Positions 27,121 through 35,756 of a stretch of DNA of 46,114 nt are shown in pieces. This stretch comes from an uncultured beta proteobacterium (GTDB taxonomy: Bacteria; Pseudomonadota; Gammaproteobacteria; Burkholderiales; Rhodocyclaceae): contig CAINHS010000071.1 of assembly GCA_903848955.1 (NCBI GenBank), positions 1 through 46,114 on the forward strand, read 5' to 3'. Each line of letters begins with the position of its first letter. The first letter of the stretch is position 1. Position numbers and translations under genes: made by a program. The notes under the pieces are model-generated. The model searched no databases and was not told the origin of the DNA. It worked only from the letters and a program-made list of their open reading frames with translations.

Positions 27121-27795
27121 ATGACAAGCAGCTACAAGACCATCGTCAAGGACGGCCTGTGGGACAACAACGGCGTCTTCAGCATGTTGCTCGGCATGTG
27201 TCCGGCGATGGCGATGACCACCAGCGCCACCAACGGTTTTGGCATGGGACTGGCCACCGCCGCGGTGATGGCGGCATCCAGCTTCCTCGTCGCCGTGTTC
27301 CGCAAGCGCATCACTCAGGAAGTGCGCATCCCCGTCTATATCCTGATCGTCGCCGCGATGGTGACGCTGGTGGATCTCGCCATGAACGCCTGGATGCACG
27401 AACTGTACAAGGTGCTGGGCCTGTTCATTCCGCTGATCGTCTCCAACTGCCTGCCGCTGGCACGGCTCGAGGCCTTCGCCGCCAAGTCGCCTGCCCTGCC
27501 CTCGCTGGCGGACGGCCTGTTCATGGGCATCGGCTTCACCATCGCGCTGACCGCCATCGGCGCCGTGCGCGAGATCCTCGGCTCGGGCACCCTGTTCGCC
27601 GATGCCTCGCTGCTGCTGGGCCCCGCCTTCAAGGCCATCGAACTGCGCATCCTGCCGGCTGACATGGGCGTGCTGATGATGATCCTGCCGCCCGGCGGCT
27701 TCCTCGTCACCGGCCTGCTGGTCGTCGTCAAGCGCCTGCTCGACCTGCGCGCCGGCAAGGAAATCCAGATGGGCGGGGCGCACAGCGTGGCCTGA
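27121..27795 (+). CDS. rnfE: Rnf electron-transport complex subunit E
   Basis: 224 residues and six predicted membrane helices. The N-terminal part (NNGVFSMLLGMCPAMAMT) has the conserved Cys of RnfE, and the second half repeats the theme (FIPLIVSNCLPLARLEAF). RnfA and RnfE are homologous subunits that carry a shared membrane [2Fe-2S] cluster through those cysteines and form the core of the ion pump. The ATG at 27121 has GTGAGG upstream, formed by the edge of the hairpin repeat. The gene is flanked on both sides by repeats. Confidence 0.95.
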   Translation: MTSSYKTIVKDGLWDNNGVFSMLLGMCPAMAMTTSATNGFGMGLATAAVMAASSFLVAVFRKRITQEVRIPVYILIVAAMVTLVDLAMNAWMHELYKVLGLFIPLIVSNCLPLARLEAFAAKSPALPSLADGLFMGIGFTIALTAIGAVREILGSGTLFADASLLLGPAFKAIELRILPADMGVLMMILPPGGFLVTGLLVVVKRLLDLRAGKEIQMGGAHSVA

Positions 27796-27819
27796 CGAGA
27801 AATGAAAATCTCAAACTTC

Positions 27820-27927
27820 ACCGCAGAGGCGCAGAGGCGCAGAGGCAACGCAGAGGAAAGCAAAAGCGATCGCGAATTCAGGTTTTTCTCTGCGTCGCTT
27901 ACCTCGGCGCCTCTGCGCCTCTGCGGT
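27820..27927. repeat. 8-base-unit hairpin repeat, copy 4 (rnfE-rseC junction)
   Basis: Left arm ACCGCAGAG-GCGCAGAG-GCGCAGAG, right arm CTCTGCGCCTCTGCGGT. This is the GC type, with a perfect match over about 24 bases plus an inner CGCAGAGGAAA / TTTTTCTCTGCG pair. Confidence 0.9.
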
Positions 27928-27974
27928 AAGCCTTTCAACGCCTTTCCGCAGACCCCATCCACAGGGCGCGGCGC

Positions 27975-28469
27975 ATGAACCCGCTTGCCACTTCCGATTT
28001 CCACACGGTCGAAGGCATCGCCCGCGTGGTGTGCCTCGAGGGATCGGTGGCCTGGCTCGAACCGGAACAGACGGGCGGTTGCGGGAGTTGCGCCGCGTCG
28101 TCGGGTTGCGGCGCGAAGGGAATAGGCACGGTCGCCAGCCGCATGGAAATCAGGCGCTTCCCGCTAGCCAACGTCGACGGCCTCAGGGTCGGCGAACGCA
28201 TCGTGGTCGGCGTCTGCGACCGCGCCCTGATCCATGCCGCGCTGACCGCCTACGCCCTGCCGCTGGCAACGGCGCTGGGCGCCGGTGGTCTGGCGGAATG
28301 GGCGATGGGCAGCGACCTCGCGACCATGGCGGCGACGGCGGCCGGGCTGTCCGCCGGCATCCTCGCAGCGCGCATCGGCGCCGGCCGGCTCGCCGCGCGC
28401 GGCGACCTGGCGCCGCACTTCCTGCGTCGGGCGCGGCCCGGCGAAACCTGCGGCACGGGCGAACAGTGA
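27975..28469 (+). CDS. SoxR-reducing system protein RseC family
   Basis: 164 residues. The cysteine cluster GGCGSCAASSGCG near residue 40 and two central membrane helices (about 85-125) identify the RseC family, known from the rsx/rnf systems and from sigmaE regulation. It sits between rnfE and rnfA, inside the operon and bounded by hairpin repeats, so it is probably an accessory of the Rnf complex, perhaps in redox control or cluster assembly. The start at 27975 is an ATG with only a moderate ribosome site. Confidence 0.85.
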   Translation: MNPLATSDFHTVEGIARVVCLEGSVAWLEPEQTGGCGSCAASSGCGAKGIGTVASRMEIRRFPLANVDGLRVGERIVVGVCDRALIHAALTAYALPLATALGAGGLAEWAMGSDLATMAATAAGLSAGILAARIGAGRLAARGDLAPHFLRRARPGETCGTGEQ

Positions 28470-28478
28470 ATGCCATGA

Positions 28479-28551
28479 ACCACAGAGACACAGAGGCACG
28501 GAGCAGAACAAACCTCTTTGGCTTTCCTCTGCGTCTCTGTGCCTCTGTGGT
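28479..28551. repeat. 8-base-unit hairpin repeat, copy 5 (rseC-rnfA junction)
   Basis: Left arm ACCACAGAG-ACACAGAG-GCACGGAG, right arm CTCTGCGTCTCTGTGCCTCTGTGGT (given here in two blocks: CTCTGCGTCTCTGTG then CCTCTGTGGT). Short loop of about 22 bases. Its right arm abuts the GAGGAG ribosome site of rnfA, 12 bases before the ATG. Confidence 0.9.
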
Positions 28552-28563
28552 GAGGAGTTGGAA

Positions 28564-29145
28564 ATGAAGGATTTTGTACTGATGATGATCGGCGCGGCCC
28601 TGGTGAACAACGTCATCCTGGCGCGCTTCCTCGGCCTGTGTTCCTTCATGGGCGTCACCACGCGCATCGACACCGCGGCCGGCATGGGTCTGGCGACAAC
28701 CTTCGTCATCACCGTCTCATCGATGGCCGACTGGGCCGTGCAGCACTACCTGCTCGACGCCTACGGCCTCGGCTTCCTGCGCACCGTCACCTTCATCCTG
28801 GTCATCGCCAGCGCCGTGCAATTCACCGAGATGACCATCAAGAAAGTATCGCCCACCCTGTTCCGGATGCTCGGCATCTACCTGCCGCTGATCACCACCA
28901 ATTGCGCCGTGCTCGGCGTCGCCCTGTTGCTGGTCGAAGGACACATGAGCTTCATCGGCTCGACCATGTTCGCCTTCGCCTCCTCGCTCGGCTACAGCCT
29001 GGTCATGGTGATCTTCGCCGGCCTGCGCGAACGCCTGGCGCTGGCCCGGGTGCCGCGCCTGTTCGCCGGCCCGCCGATCGGCTTCATCGTCGCCAGCCTG
29101 CTGGCAATGGCCTTCATGGGTTTTTCCGGCATCAGTGCGGGGTAG
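28564..29145 (+). CDS. rnfA: Rnf electron-transport complex subunit A
   Basis: 193 residues with six membrane helices. Conserved features are NNVILARFLGLCSFMGV near the N-terminus and LGIYLPLITTNCAVLG in the centre, each with the cysteine that contributes to the membrane [2Fe-2S] cluster shared with RnfE. Topology is opposite to RnfE. The ATG at 28564 follows a strong GAGGAG. A larger upstream reading frame that crosses the repeat is spurious. Confidence 0.96.
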   Translation: MKDFVLMMIGAALVNNVILARFLGLCSFMGVTTRIDTAAGMGLATTFVITVSSMADWAVQHYLLDAYGLGFLRTVTFILVIASAVQFTEMTIKKVSPTLFRMLGIYLPLITTNCAVLGVALLLVEGHMSFIGSTMFAFASSLGYSLVMVIFAGLRERLALARVPRLFAGPPIGFIVASLLAMAFMGFSGISAG

Positions 29146-29155
29146 GCCTGGCTTG

Positions 29156-29289
29156 ACCACAGAGACACAGAGACACAGAGAAAGACAATGCATTGATGAA
29201 AACCAAACGGAAGAAAACACACGATCAGGAAACAGCCGGATGCAAGCCAGAGATTCGCGTCACCTCTGCGTCTCTGTGTCTCTGTGATA
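29156..29289. repeat. 8-base-unit hairpin repeat, copy 6 (rnfA-rnfB junction)
   Basis: Left arm ACCACAGAG-ACACAGAG-ACACAGAG, the cleanest set of units. The right arm (CTCTGTGTCTCTGTG) lacks the final GGT and diverges at the edge. The spacer is about 79 bases. Confidence 0.85.
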
Positions 29290-29326
29290 AAGGTCTTGCG
29301 GTTTTCAAAACAGTGGGAGCATCGCC

Positions 29327-29860
29327 ATGCTGATCGCAGTCGGAAGTCTCGCCGTCATGGGTCTCGCGCTGGGCGGCCTGCTGGGTACCGCCGCGCGCTA
29401 CCTGGCGGTCGAGGAGAATCCCGTCGAGGGACAACTGAAGGAAATGCTGCCGGGATCGCAATGCGGCCAGTGCGGCTACGTCGGCTGCGGCCAGGCGGCG
29501 GCGGCCCTGGCGACAGGCCAGGCGCCGGTAACACTGTGCCCGCCGGGCGGCAAGGCGCTGGCCGAAGCGCTCGCCGCCCGACTCGGCGTCAAGGTGGATC
29601 TCTCCGCACTGACCGACACCGGACCGCAACTGGCACTGGTGGCGGAAGAAATCTGCATCGGCTGCTGCCGCTGCCTCAAGACCTGCCCGACCGACGCCAT
29701 CGTCGGCGCCGCCAAGCAGATCCACAACGTGATCCGCGAAGCCTGCACCGGATGCGGCGCCTGCATCGACAACTGCCCCACCGAAGCCATGTCCATGGTG
29801 CCGGTTGCCGTCAGCCTGCAGCACTGGATCTGGCCCAAGCCCGCCAGCGCAACCGCCTGA
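29327..29860 (+). CDS. rnfB: Rnf electron-transport complex subunit B
   Basis: 177 residues from the ATG at 29327 with GGGAG upstream. A short N-terminal membrane helix is followed by a [4Fe-4S] motif ([12 protein letters not shown]...LCPPGG) and a two-cluster ferredoxin domain ([12 protein letters not shown] and [12 protein letters not shown]). RnfB takes part in ferredoxin docking on the cytoplasmic side. The second motif has an extra Cys (CC). All expected ligands are present. Confidence 0.95.
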   Translation: MLIAVGSLAVMGLALGGLLGTAARYLAVEENPVEGQLKEMLPGSQCGQCGYVGCGQAAAALATGQAPVTLCPPGGKALAEALAARLGVKVDLSALTDTGPQLALVAEEICIGCCRCLKTCPTDAIVGAAKQIHNVIREACTGCGACIDNCPTEAMSMVPVAVSLQHWIWPKPASATA

Positions 29861-29889
29861 GAGGCACTGGCATGAAAACATCAAAATCG

Positions 29890-29987
29890 ACCGCAGAGGC
29901 GCAGAGGCGCAGAGACGACGCCGAGGAAACATCCTTCCTGATGTTGAATTTCTCTGCGAATCCTCTGCGCCTCTGCGCCTCTGCGGT
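29890..29987. repeat. 8-base-unit hairpin repeat, copy 7 (rnfB-rnfC junction)
   Basis: Left arm ACCGCAGAG-GCGCAGAG-GCGCAGAG, right arm CTCTGCGCCTCTGCGCC followed by TCTGCGGT. GC type, as in copy 4. The last 8-base-unit hairpin in the window: the later junctions C/D and D/H have none. Confidence 0.9.
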
Positions 29988-30022
29988 AAATCTTTGCTTT
30001 CGCAGTCTCTGAGGAAAACGCC

Positions 30023-31528
30023 ATGGGACTCTTCGAACGCATCTTCAAAGAACCGCGCTGGGGCGTGCATCCCGACGACCACAAGCGTCCGGCGGCCGAC
30101 GTGCCTTTGCGCCTGCTGCCGCCGCCGGCGCGGGTCTACATGCCGCTGCACCAGCACGTCGGTGGTGCGGCGCGGCCGGTGGTGCTGGCCGGTCAGAAGG
30201 TACTCAAGGGCCAGTTGCTGGCCGAGCCGCAGGGCAACATCTCAGCGCCGATCCATGCGCCGGTGTCCGGCACCGTGGCGGCCATCGGCGAGGTCACCGC
30301 GCCCCACCCGTCCGGCCTCGGCTTTGCCGCCATCACCCTCGATTCCGATTTCGAAGATCGCTGGATCGACACCGCGCGGGTGGCCGATCCGTTCTCCTTG
30401 GACCCGGCGGAAATCGTGCGGCTGACGGCGGCGGCCGGCGTCGTCGGCCTCGGCGGCGCCACCTTTCCGGCTGCGGTCAAGTTCGTGCTGGGCAAGCGCC
30501 TCGCGGTGAAGAGCCTGATCGTCAACGGCGGCGAATGCGAACCCTACCTGTCGTCCGATGACCGCATCATGCGCGACCACGCCGGTCAGGTGGTCGACGG
30601 TGCCCGCATCGTCATGCATGCGATCGGCGCCATCGAGGCGCTGGTCGGCATCGAGGACAACAAGCCCGAAGCCATCGCGGCCATGAGGATCGCCGCCGCG
30701 CCCTTTCCGGAAGTGAAGATCATGCCGGTGCCGGCACGCTATCCGATGGGCTCGGACAAGCAGCTGATCCAGACCCTGACCGGCAAGGAAGTGCCGGCCG
30801 ATGCCCGCGCCGCGGAAGTCGGCGTGCTGGTGCATAACGTGTCGACCTGCGCCGCCGTGCACACCGCGGTGCGCCTCGGCCGGCCGCTGGTGGAGCGCAT
30901 CGTCACCATCAACGGCGGCGCCGTGGCGAAGCCCGGAAACATCTTCGCCCCGCTCGGCACTCTGGTCGAAGAACTGCTGGCCTTCTGCGGCCTGAAGGAG
31001 ACACCCTCGCGCCTGATCCTCGGCGGCCCGATGATGGGCACGCCGCTGCTGCACGGCAGGATCCCGCTGGTCAAGGGCGCCTCCGGCATCCTCGCCTTCG
31101 ACGCCGGCGAAGCCCTGGTTCCCGCAGCGGGTCCCTGCATCCGCTGCGGCGGCTGCACCAGAGCCTGCCCGATGGGCCTGCTGCCGCTCGAAATGGCGGC
31201 CCGCATCCGCACCGGCGACCTCGACGGCGCGGCCGGCTTCCACCTCACCGACTGCATCGCCTGCGGCTGCTGTGCCTACGTCTGCCCGGCGCACATCCCG
31301 CTGGTGCAGTACTTCAGCCACGCCAAGGGCGAACTGTCGGCGCGCCAGCGGGCCAGGCTGCGCAGCGACGCCGCCAAACGTCTGGCCGAGGCCCGCATCG
31401 TCCGCCTCGAGCGCGAGGCGAAGGAAAAGGCTGAAGTTGCTGCCCGTCGCAAGGCGGAACGGAAGGCTGCCAAGGCTGCGGCAGCAGCCGCTGCAGCGGC
31501 CGCCCAGCCCGAGGGAGAAACGGTATGA
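30023..31528 (+). CDS. rnfC: Rnf electron-transport complex subunit C
   Basis: 501 residues from the ATG at 30023 with GAGGAAAACG upstream. A barrel-sandwich domain opens the protein. The NADH/FMN-binding domain (LGGATFPAAVKF, NGGECEPYLSSDDRIM) and two [4Fe-4S] motifs (CIRCGGCTRACP and CIACGCCAYVCP) follow. RnfC is the NADH-oxidising, membrane-associated subunit. The C-terminal ~60 residues are a charged coiled region ending in an Ala/Lys-rich tail, shorter than in enterobacterial RsxC. The stop overlaps the rnfD start. Confidence 0.96.
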   Translation: MGLFERIFKEPRWGVHPDDHKRPAADVPLRLLPPPARVYMPLHQHVGGAARPVVLAGQKVLKGQLLAEPQGNISAPIHAPVSGTVAAIGEVTAPHPSGLGFAAITLDSDFEDRWIDTARVADPFSLDPAEIVRLTAAAGVVGLGGATFPAAVKFVLGKRLAVKSLIVNGGECEPYLSSDDRIMRDHAGQVVDGARIVMHAIGAIEALVGIEDNKPEAIAAMRIAAAPFPEVKIMPVPARYPMGSDKQLIQTLTGKEVPADARAAEVGVLVHNVSTCAAVHTAVRLGRPLVERIVTINGGAVAKPGNIFAPLGTLVEELLAFCGLKETPSRLILGGPMMGTPLLHGRIPLVKGASGILAFDAGEALVPAAGPCIRCGGCTRACPMGLLPLEMAARIRTGDLDGAAGFHLTDCIACGCCAYVCPAHIPLVQYFSHAKGELSARQRARLRSDAAKRLAEARIVRLEREAKEKAEVAARRKAERKAAKAAAAAAAAAAQPEGETV

Positions 31529-32598
31529 ACCACAGCATGGATACGCCCGTCGCCGCACCGCACACGACTACGACCAACAGCGCCGGCCGGGTCATGGCCA
31601 GCGTCATGGCGGCACTGGCGCCGGCCACACTGTTCGGCTTCTGGCTGTATGGCTGGCCGGCCGTGTATCTTTGGCTCATCACCGTCAGCTTCGCCATGCT
31701 CGGCGAAGCCTTCTGCCTGCGCCTGACGGGCCGCCAGGCCATCCCGGTGCTGTTCGACGGCTCGGCGCTGCTGACCGGCTGGCTGCTGGCCGTCTCCCTG
31801 CCGCCCTGGGCGCCGTGGTGGATAGGCGCCTTCGGCGGCCTCTTCGCCACGGTGCTGGGCAAGCAGGTCTTCGGCGGCCTCGGCCAGAACCTGTTCAACC
31901 CGGCGATGGTGGCGCGGGTCGCGCTGCTGATTTCCTTCCCGCTGCAGATGACCGCCTGGGTCGCGCCGCTGCCGCTGTTCAGTGCCGCTGCGCCGGGACT
32001 CATCGACGGCCTGCGCATCACGCTGACGGGCGCGCCGCCCGGCTTCGACGCCGTCGCCAGCGCTTCGCTGCTCGGCTTCGCCAAGACGGAAATGTCGCGC
32101 GGGCTGGACCTGCTGCAGTCGCTGGCGCAGGCGCCGGTTCCCGGCTGGTACGGCAGCCATCCCGGCAGCATGGGCGAAACCGCCGCATTGCTCATAGCCG
32201 CCGGCGGCGCGGCGATGATGATGCTGCGCCTCATCAGCTGGCACATCCCGTTCGCCATGCTGGCCGGCATCGCCGTGCCGGCCGCCATCCTCCATGCCGT
32301 CGATCCCGCGCGCTATCTGGATGCAGGGACCCACCTGCTTTCCGGCGGCGCCATGCTGGGTGCATTCTTCATCGCCACCGACTATGTCACCTCGCCCAAC
32401 ACGCCGCGCGGACAACTGATTTTCGGCGCCGGCTGCGGCCTCTTGACCTGGGTCATCCGCACCTGGGCCGGCTACCCGGAAGGCGTCGCCTTCGCCGTGC
32501 TGCTGATGAACTCGCTGACGCCGATCATCGACAGTTACGTCAAGCCGCGCATCTACGGCCGTGACCGCAAGGGCGTGGCCCTCGAGCCGGTGAAATAG
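31525..32598 (+). CDS. rnfD: Rnf electron-transport complex subunit D
   Basis: 357 residues; the ATG at 31525 overlaps the rnfC stop (ATGA). About nine or ten membrane helices, with the family stretches FDGSALLTGWLLAVSLPP, GLGQNLFNPAMVARV and TDYVTSPNTPRGQLIFG. RnfD carries covalent FMN; the attachment Thr is usually in an SGAT-like motif, which I cannot place with certainty. The nearest candidate is DAVASASLLG, which has Ser instead of Thr. No hairpin repeat interrupts C and D. Confidence 0.95.
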   Translation: MNHSMDTPVAAPHTTTTNSAGRVMASVMAALAPATLFGFWLYGWPAVYLWLITVSFAMLGEAFCLRLTGRQAIPVLFDGSALLTGWLLAVSLPPWAPWWIGAFGGLFATVLGKQVFGGLGQNLFNPAMVARVALLISFPLQMTAWVAPLPLFSAAAPGLIDGLRITLTGAPPGFDAVASASLLGFAKTEMSRGLDLLQSLAQAPVPGWYGSHPGSMGETAALLIAAGGAAMMMLRLISWHIPFAMLAGIAVPAAILHAVDPARYLDAGTHLLSGGAMLGAFFIATDYVTSPNTPRGQLIFGAGCGLLTWVIRTWAGYPEGVAFAVLLMNSLTPIIDSYVKPRIYGRDRKGVALEPVK

Positions 32599-32623
32599 CG
32601 GCGCCATTTTCAGGAGACGATGA

Positions 32624-32905
32624 ATGCAGATCGGCATTGCCTATTCCGAACCCGTGAACCAGATCTGGCTGACCACCGAGGTGCCCGACGACAGCACGGT
32701 CCAGGCCGCGATCGAGAAGTCCGGCATCCTCAGAATGTTCCCGGGAATCGACCTGAGCCGGCAGAAAGTCGGCATCTTCGGCCGCCTGGTCAATCTCGAC
32801 GCCAGACTCAACCCCGGCGACCGGGTGGAGATCTACCGGGCCATCACCTGCGACCCGCAAACCGTGCCGCGCCGCGACGGCGTAGGCGCGGATGATGACG
32901 AATAG
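32624..32905 (+). CDS. rnfH: RnfH family protein
   Basis: 93 residues of ubiquitin-like beta-grasp fold (IGIAYSEPVNQIWLT, GDRVEIYRAITCDPQ). The ATG at 32624 has CAGGAGACG upstream. RnfH closes several rnf operons tied to nitrogen fixation, including rnf1 of Azotobacter; its role is not defined. It is the last gene of the operon, convergent with nifM after a 24-base gap. Confidence 0.93.
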   Translation: MQIGIAYSEPVNQIWLTTEVPDDSTVQAAIEKSGILRMFPGIDLSRQKVGIFGRLVNLDARLNPGDRVEIYRAITCDPQTVPRRDGVGADDDE

Positions 32906-32929
32906 GAGAGGCCTCCAGCCGCGGCCGGG

Positions 32930-33784
32930 CTAGCCGCTATCAGCGGCGGCCTGACGCCGCAAGCCATTGATCCACGACTTCTGGCACACGCCGCGCCGCT
33001 GCTGTTGCAGGTGTTCGCCTATGCTGCAGCGGGCCTCGGCAAACGACCGCAGCCGTTCGGGATTGATGGTCTCGCAGTAGATCAGGTGGTAGCCCAATTC
33101 CGTTTCGACGGCCGACGACAGGGAGGCCTCGCCGAGGGCGAAGGCAACCGCTTCCAGTTCCGGGTAGAGCTGGCCGCGCGGCACGTTGCCGAGCAGGCCG
33201 CCGTTCATCGCCGTGGGACATTCGGAATGCTTCAACGCCTGTTCCTCGAAGCGCCCGGGGTCGTGCAGCAGACGGGCACGGATGGCGTCGATCCGGGCGC
33301 GGGCGGCCGGGCGCTGGTTGCCGGCGAGTTGCTCGTTGATGGTGACAAGAATATGGCGCAGCACGCGGGTTTCCGCGCGCCGGAAGCGCTCCTTGTGCAT
33401 GAACCAGAATATTTCGATGTCAGTCTCGCTCACCGCCGCACTGCGCGCGCCGACTTGCTCCAGCACCGCCTCGACCGCCATGTCGCGCTGCAGCGCCTGG
33501 CGCAAGGATGTGGCGTCGAGGCCGATGCGATCAAGTTCGTCGTGATACTCCTGATCGCTGCCGTAGCGGCGACGGATTTCAGCCAGGCTGGCCGCCACCG
33601 AGGCTTCCGGCAACACCACGTTGGCCGCCTCGGCCGTGGCCAGGATCAGGGTCTCGATTTCGCGCTGATTCCGCGCCACGGCTGTTACGCGCTGCAATTC
33701 CGTGGCGGCCAGGGATTCGAGCGGCTTGCCGAACAATTTCGGCGCCAGCTTCAGCGCCAGATAGACGCTGCCCGGCTCAAGCAT
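32930..33784 (-). CDS. nifM: Nitrogenase maturation peptidyl-prolyl isomerase NifM
   Basis: 284 residues from the ATG at 33784. The N-terminal half is helical. The C-terminal half is a parvulin-type PPIase domain (RRAETRVLRHILV, ALKHSECPTAMNGGLLGNV, LGYHLIYCETI). NifM is needed for folding of NifH, probably through proline isomerisation. The start overlaps the nifZ stop by 8 bases, so it closes the nifV-W-Z-M operon. Confidence 0.95.
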   Translation of the reverse strand: MLEPGSVYLALKLAPKLFGKPLESLAATELQRVTAVARNQREIETLILATAEAANVVLPEASVAASLAEIRRRYGSDQEYHDELDRIGLDATSLRQALQRDMAVEAVLEQVGARSAAVSETDIEIFWFMHKERFRRAETRVLRHILVTINEQLAGNQRPAARARIDAIRARLLHDPGRFEEQALKHSECPTAMNGGLLGNVPRGQLYPELEAVAFALGEASLSSAVETELGYHLIYCETINPERLRSFAEARCSIGEHLQQQRRGVCQKSWINGLRRQAAADSG

Positions 33785-34235
33785 CGCCGCCGGCCCGGTC
33801 GGTCAATGCGGCCTCGGGCACCTGCAGCGGATTGCCCGGCAGGCAGTCGAAATGGACGTGATAGACGATCCCCCGCGTCGCGCAGCGTTCCAGGTTGAGT
33901 ATCTCGCCGCCGCTGTGAAGCGGTACGCGGACCTCGCCGCGAATCGCCAGCGCCCGCGCCGCACGCACCTTCTGCCTTACCTCGAAGCGGCTCTCCAGCC
34001 ACGGCTCGTCGATGCCGGCCAGTTCCTCCTCGCGGCAGCCGACGACACGACCCTCGTCGAGGAAATGCACGGAGTAGATGATCTGGTCCTGCAGGAAAGT
34101 GCCGACGTCGCGCACATGCCCGACGCGACCACGCCGCACCAGCAGTTCGCCGGTATTGACGCCGGGAAAGGTGCCGTCGTTGCGCACGTTGCGCGTCACC
34201 CGCACCGCATCGCCCTGACCCCAGCGCGGCAGCAT
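33777..34235 (-). CDS. nifZ: NifZ, P-cluster maturation protein
   Basis: 152 residues from the ATG at 34235 (MLPRWGQGDAVRVTRNVRNDG), 4 bases after the nifW stop. It contains two copies of an SH3-like motif (VGHVRDVGTFLQDQIIYSVHFLDE, shown here only in part as VGHVRDVGTFLQ, and ATRGIVYHVHFDC). NifZ acts on the MoFe protein to complete the second P-cluster. The upstream extension of the frame is a shadow of nifW. Confidence 0.93.
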   Translation of the reverse strand: MLPRWGQGDAVRVTRNVRNDGTFPGVNTGELLVRRGRVGHVRDVGTFLQDQIIYSVHFLDEGRVVGCREEELAGIDEPWLESRFEVRQKVRAARALAIRGEVRVPLHSGGEILNLERCATRGIVYHVHFDCLPGNPLQVPEAALTDRAGGDA

Positions 34236-34239
34236 TGCA

Positions 34240-34554
34240 TCAGTCCGTGAGTGAAGACAGCGACTGAAAGGACGAGCCCTCGGCCTTGCGGAATACCGCA
34301 AAGACCTTCTCCTGCTGTGCGCTGGAGCCGACGAAATCCTCGTAGGCGCGCAGCAGCCAGGCCCGGTATGCCGCATACCCGGGCGCCTTTCCCGCCTCCT
34401 GCTTGGCCAGGTAGTCGTGGTAGCGCTGCAGGATGTGCAGGCGATTGACCTGCACCACCCGGGCGTCGAAGGCGATGCCGAAGTAGTCCAGAAACTCCTC
34501 GGCGGAACCGAGGCCGGCAAGATCACCGGCAAAGCTTTCAGCGTCGTGTGCCAT
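34240..34554 (-). CDS. nifW: NifW, nitrogenase stabilising/protective protein
   Basis: 104 residues from the ATG at 34554 with GAGGAG upstream. Helical protein with the family stretches SAEEFLDYFGI, VVQVNRLHILQRYHDYL and YRAWLLRAYEDFV. NifW associates with the MoFe protein and helps in oxygen protection or maturation. It follows nifV after 52 bases. Confidence 0.93.
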   Translation of the reverse strand: MAHDAESFAGDLAGLGSAEEFLDYFGIAFDARVVQVNRLHILQRYHDYLAKQEAGKAPGYAAYRAWLLRAYEDFVGSSAQQEKVFAVFRKAEGSSFQSLSSLTD

Positions 34555-34606
34555 GATCGGCTCCTCTGTCAAAGTGAAACTTCTGCGGCGGAAAACAGAT
34601 TGCAAG

Positions 34607-35737
34607 TCACGAAGCGGCTCCGAGCAAGGCCAGCAGATCGGCGTCGGAAGGCGGATGCTTGCTCTTCGCCACAAACAGCCGCACGCGCCGCAGGAGTTCG
34701 CCGGCGGCCATATCCGACAAGGGATGACCGAGCCGGGCCATTACGCGCTGCACCGCCCGCGGTCCTGAATGCTTGCCGAGCACGACGCGGTGGCGCCGGC
34801 CCACCAGGCCGGGATCGAAACCCTGATAGTTGGCGGGATCCTTCAGCAGGCCGTCGACGTGAATGCCCGCTTCGTGGGTGAAGGCGCCCTCGCCGACCAC
34901 GCTTTTCTGCCACGGCAGGGGCCGTCCGGAGGCGATGGCGACGCGCCGCGATATTTCCGGGAAGCCTTTCAGATCGATGCCGGTGCCGACGCCGTGGCAG
35001 ACGTGCAGGCCGAGCACGACTTCCTCCAGCGGCGCGTTGCCCGAGCGTTCGCCGAGGCCGTTGACGGTGGTGTTGAGGTGCGTGGCGCCGGCCCTGGCCG
35101 CCGCCAGCGTATTGGCGGTGGCCATGCCGAGATCGTCGTGGGCGTGCATTTCGATTTCGAGATCGCACTGCGCGCGCAAGGCGGCAATCCGCTCATGGGT
35201 GCTGAAAGGATCGAGCACGCCCAGCGTGTCGGCGAAGCGGATGCGCCGCGCACCCGCGGCCTGTGCCGCCCCGGCTATGGCCGCGAGCAGATCCGGAGTC
35301 CCGCGCGAGGCATCCTCGGCACCGATGCCGACGTCGAAACCCAGATCGCGGGCCAGGCGCACGTGTTCGCCTATCTCACGCAACAGCCATGAGCGGTCCT
35401 TCTGCAGCTTGGAGCGCAGATGCTGGTCGGAGGCCGGCACCGAAATATCGATCAGGTGCGCACCGAGATTCGCGGCCAGGACGATGTCATTGCGCTGCAT
35501 GCGGCTCCATACCATCAGCCGCGCCTTCAGTCCCAGCGATGCCACACCGCGAATGCCCTCGCGCTCGGCTTCACCCATCGCCGGAATGCCGATCTCCAGT
35601 TCCGGCACGCCAAGGGCATCGAGACCGCGGGCGATGTCGAGTTTTTCATCGAGGCTGAACGCCACCCCCGCCGACTGCTCGCCGTCGCGCAGGGTGGTGT
35701 CGTTGATGACGATGTGGGGTCGATGTTTGTCGGTCAT
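34607..35737 (-). CDS. nifV: Homocitrate synthase NifV
   Basis: 376 residues from the ATG at 35737. TIM-barrel of the isopropylmalate/homocitrate synthase family: INDTTLRDGEQSAGVAF (metal and substrate site), EIEMHAHDDLGMATAN (catalytic HxH), NTTVNGLGERSGNAPLEEV and GKHSGPRAV. It condenses acetyl-CoA and 2-oxoglutarate to homocitrate, the organic ligand of FeMo-co. First gene of nifV-W-Z-M. No good ribosome site precedes the ATG, and the predicted transcript start is only about 8 bases upstream. Confidence 0.95.
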   Translation of the reverse strand: MTDKHRPHIVINDTTLRDGEQSAGVAFSLDEKLDIARGLDALGVPELEIGIPAMGEAEREGIRGVASLGLKARLMVWSRMQRNDIVLAANLGAHLIDISVPASDQHLRSKLQKDRSWLLREIGEHVRLARDLGFDVGIGAEDASRGTPDLLAAIAGAAQAAGARRIRFADTLGVLDPFSTHERIAALRAQCDLEIEMHAHDDLGMATANTLAAARAGATHLNTTVNGLGERSGNAPLEEVVLGLHVCHGVGTGIDLKGFPEISRRVAIASGRPLPWQKSVVGEGAFTHEAGIHVDGLLKDPANYQGFDPGLVGRRHRVVLGKHSGPRAVQRVMARLGHPLSDMAAGELLRRVRLFVAKSKHPPSDADLLALLGAAS

Positions 35738-35756
35738 GGTGGTCGCCCCATGACTA

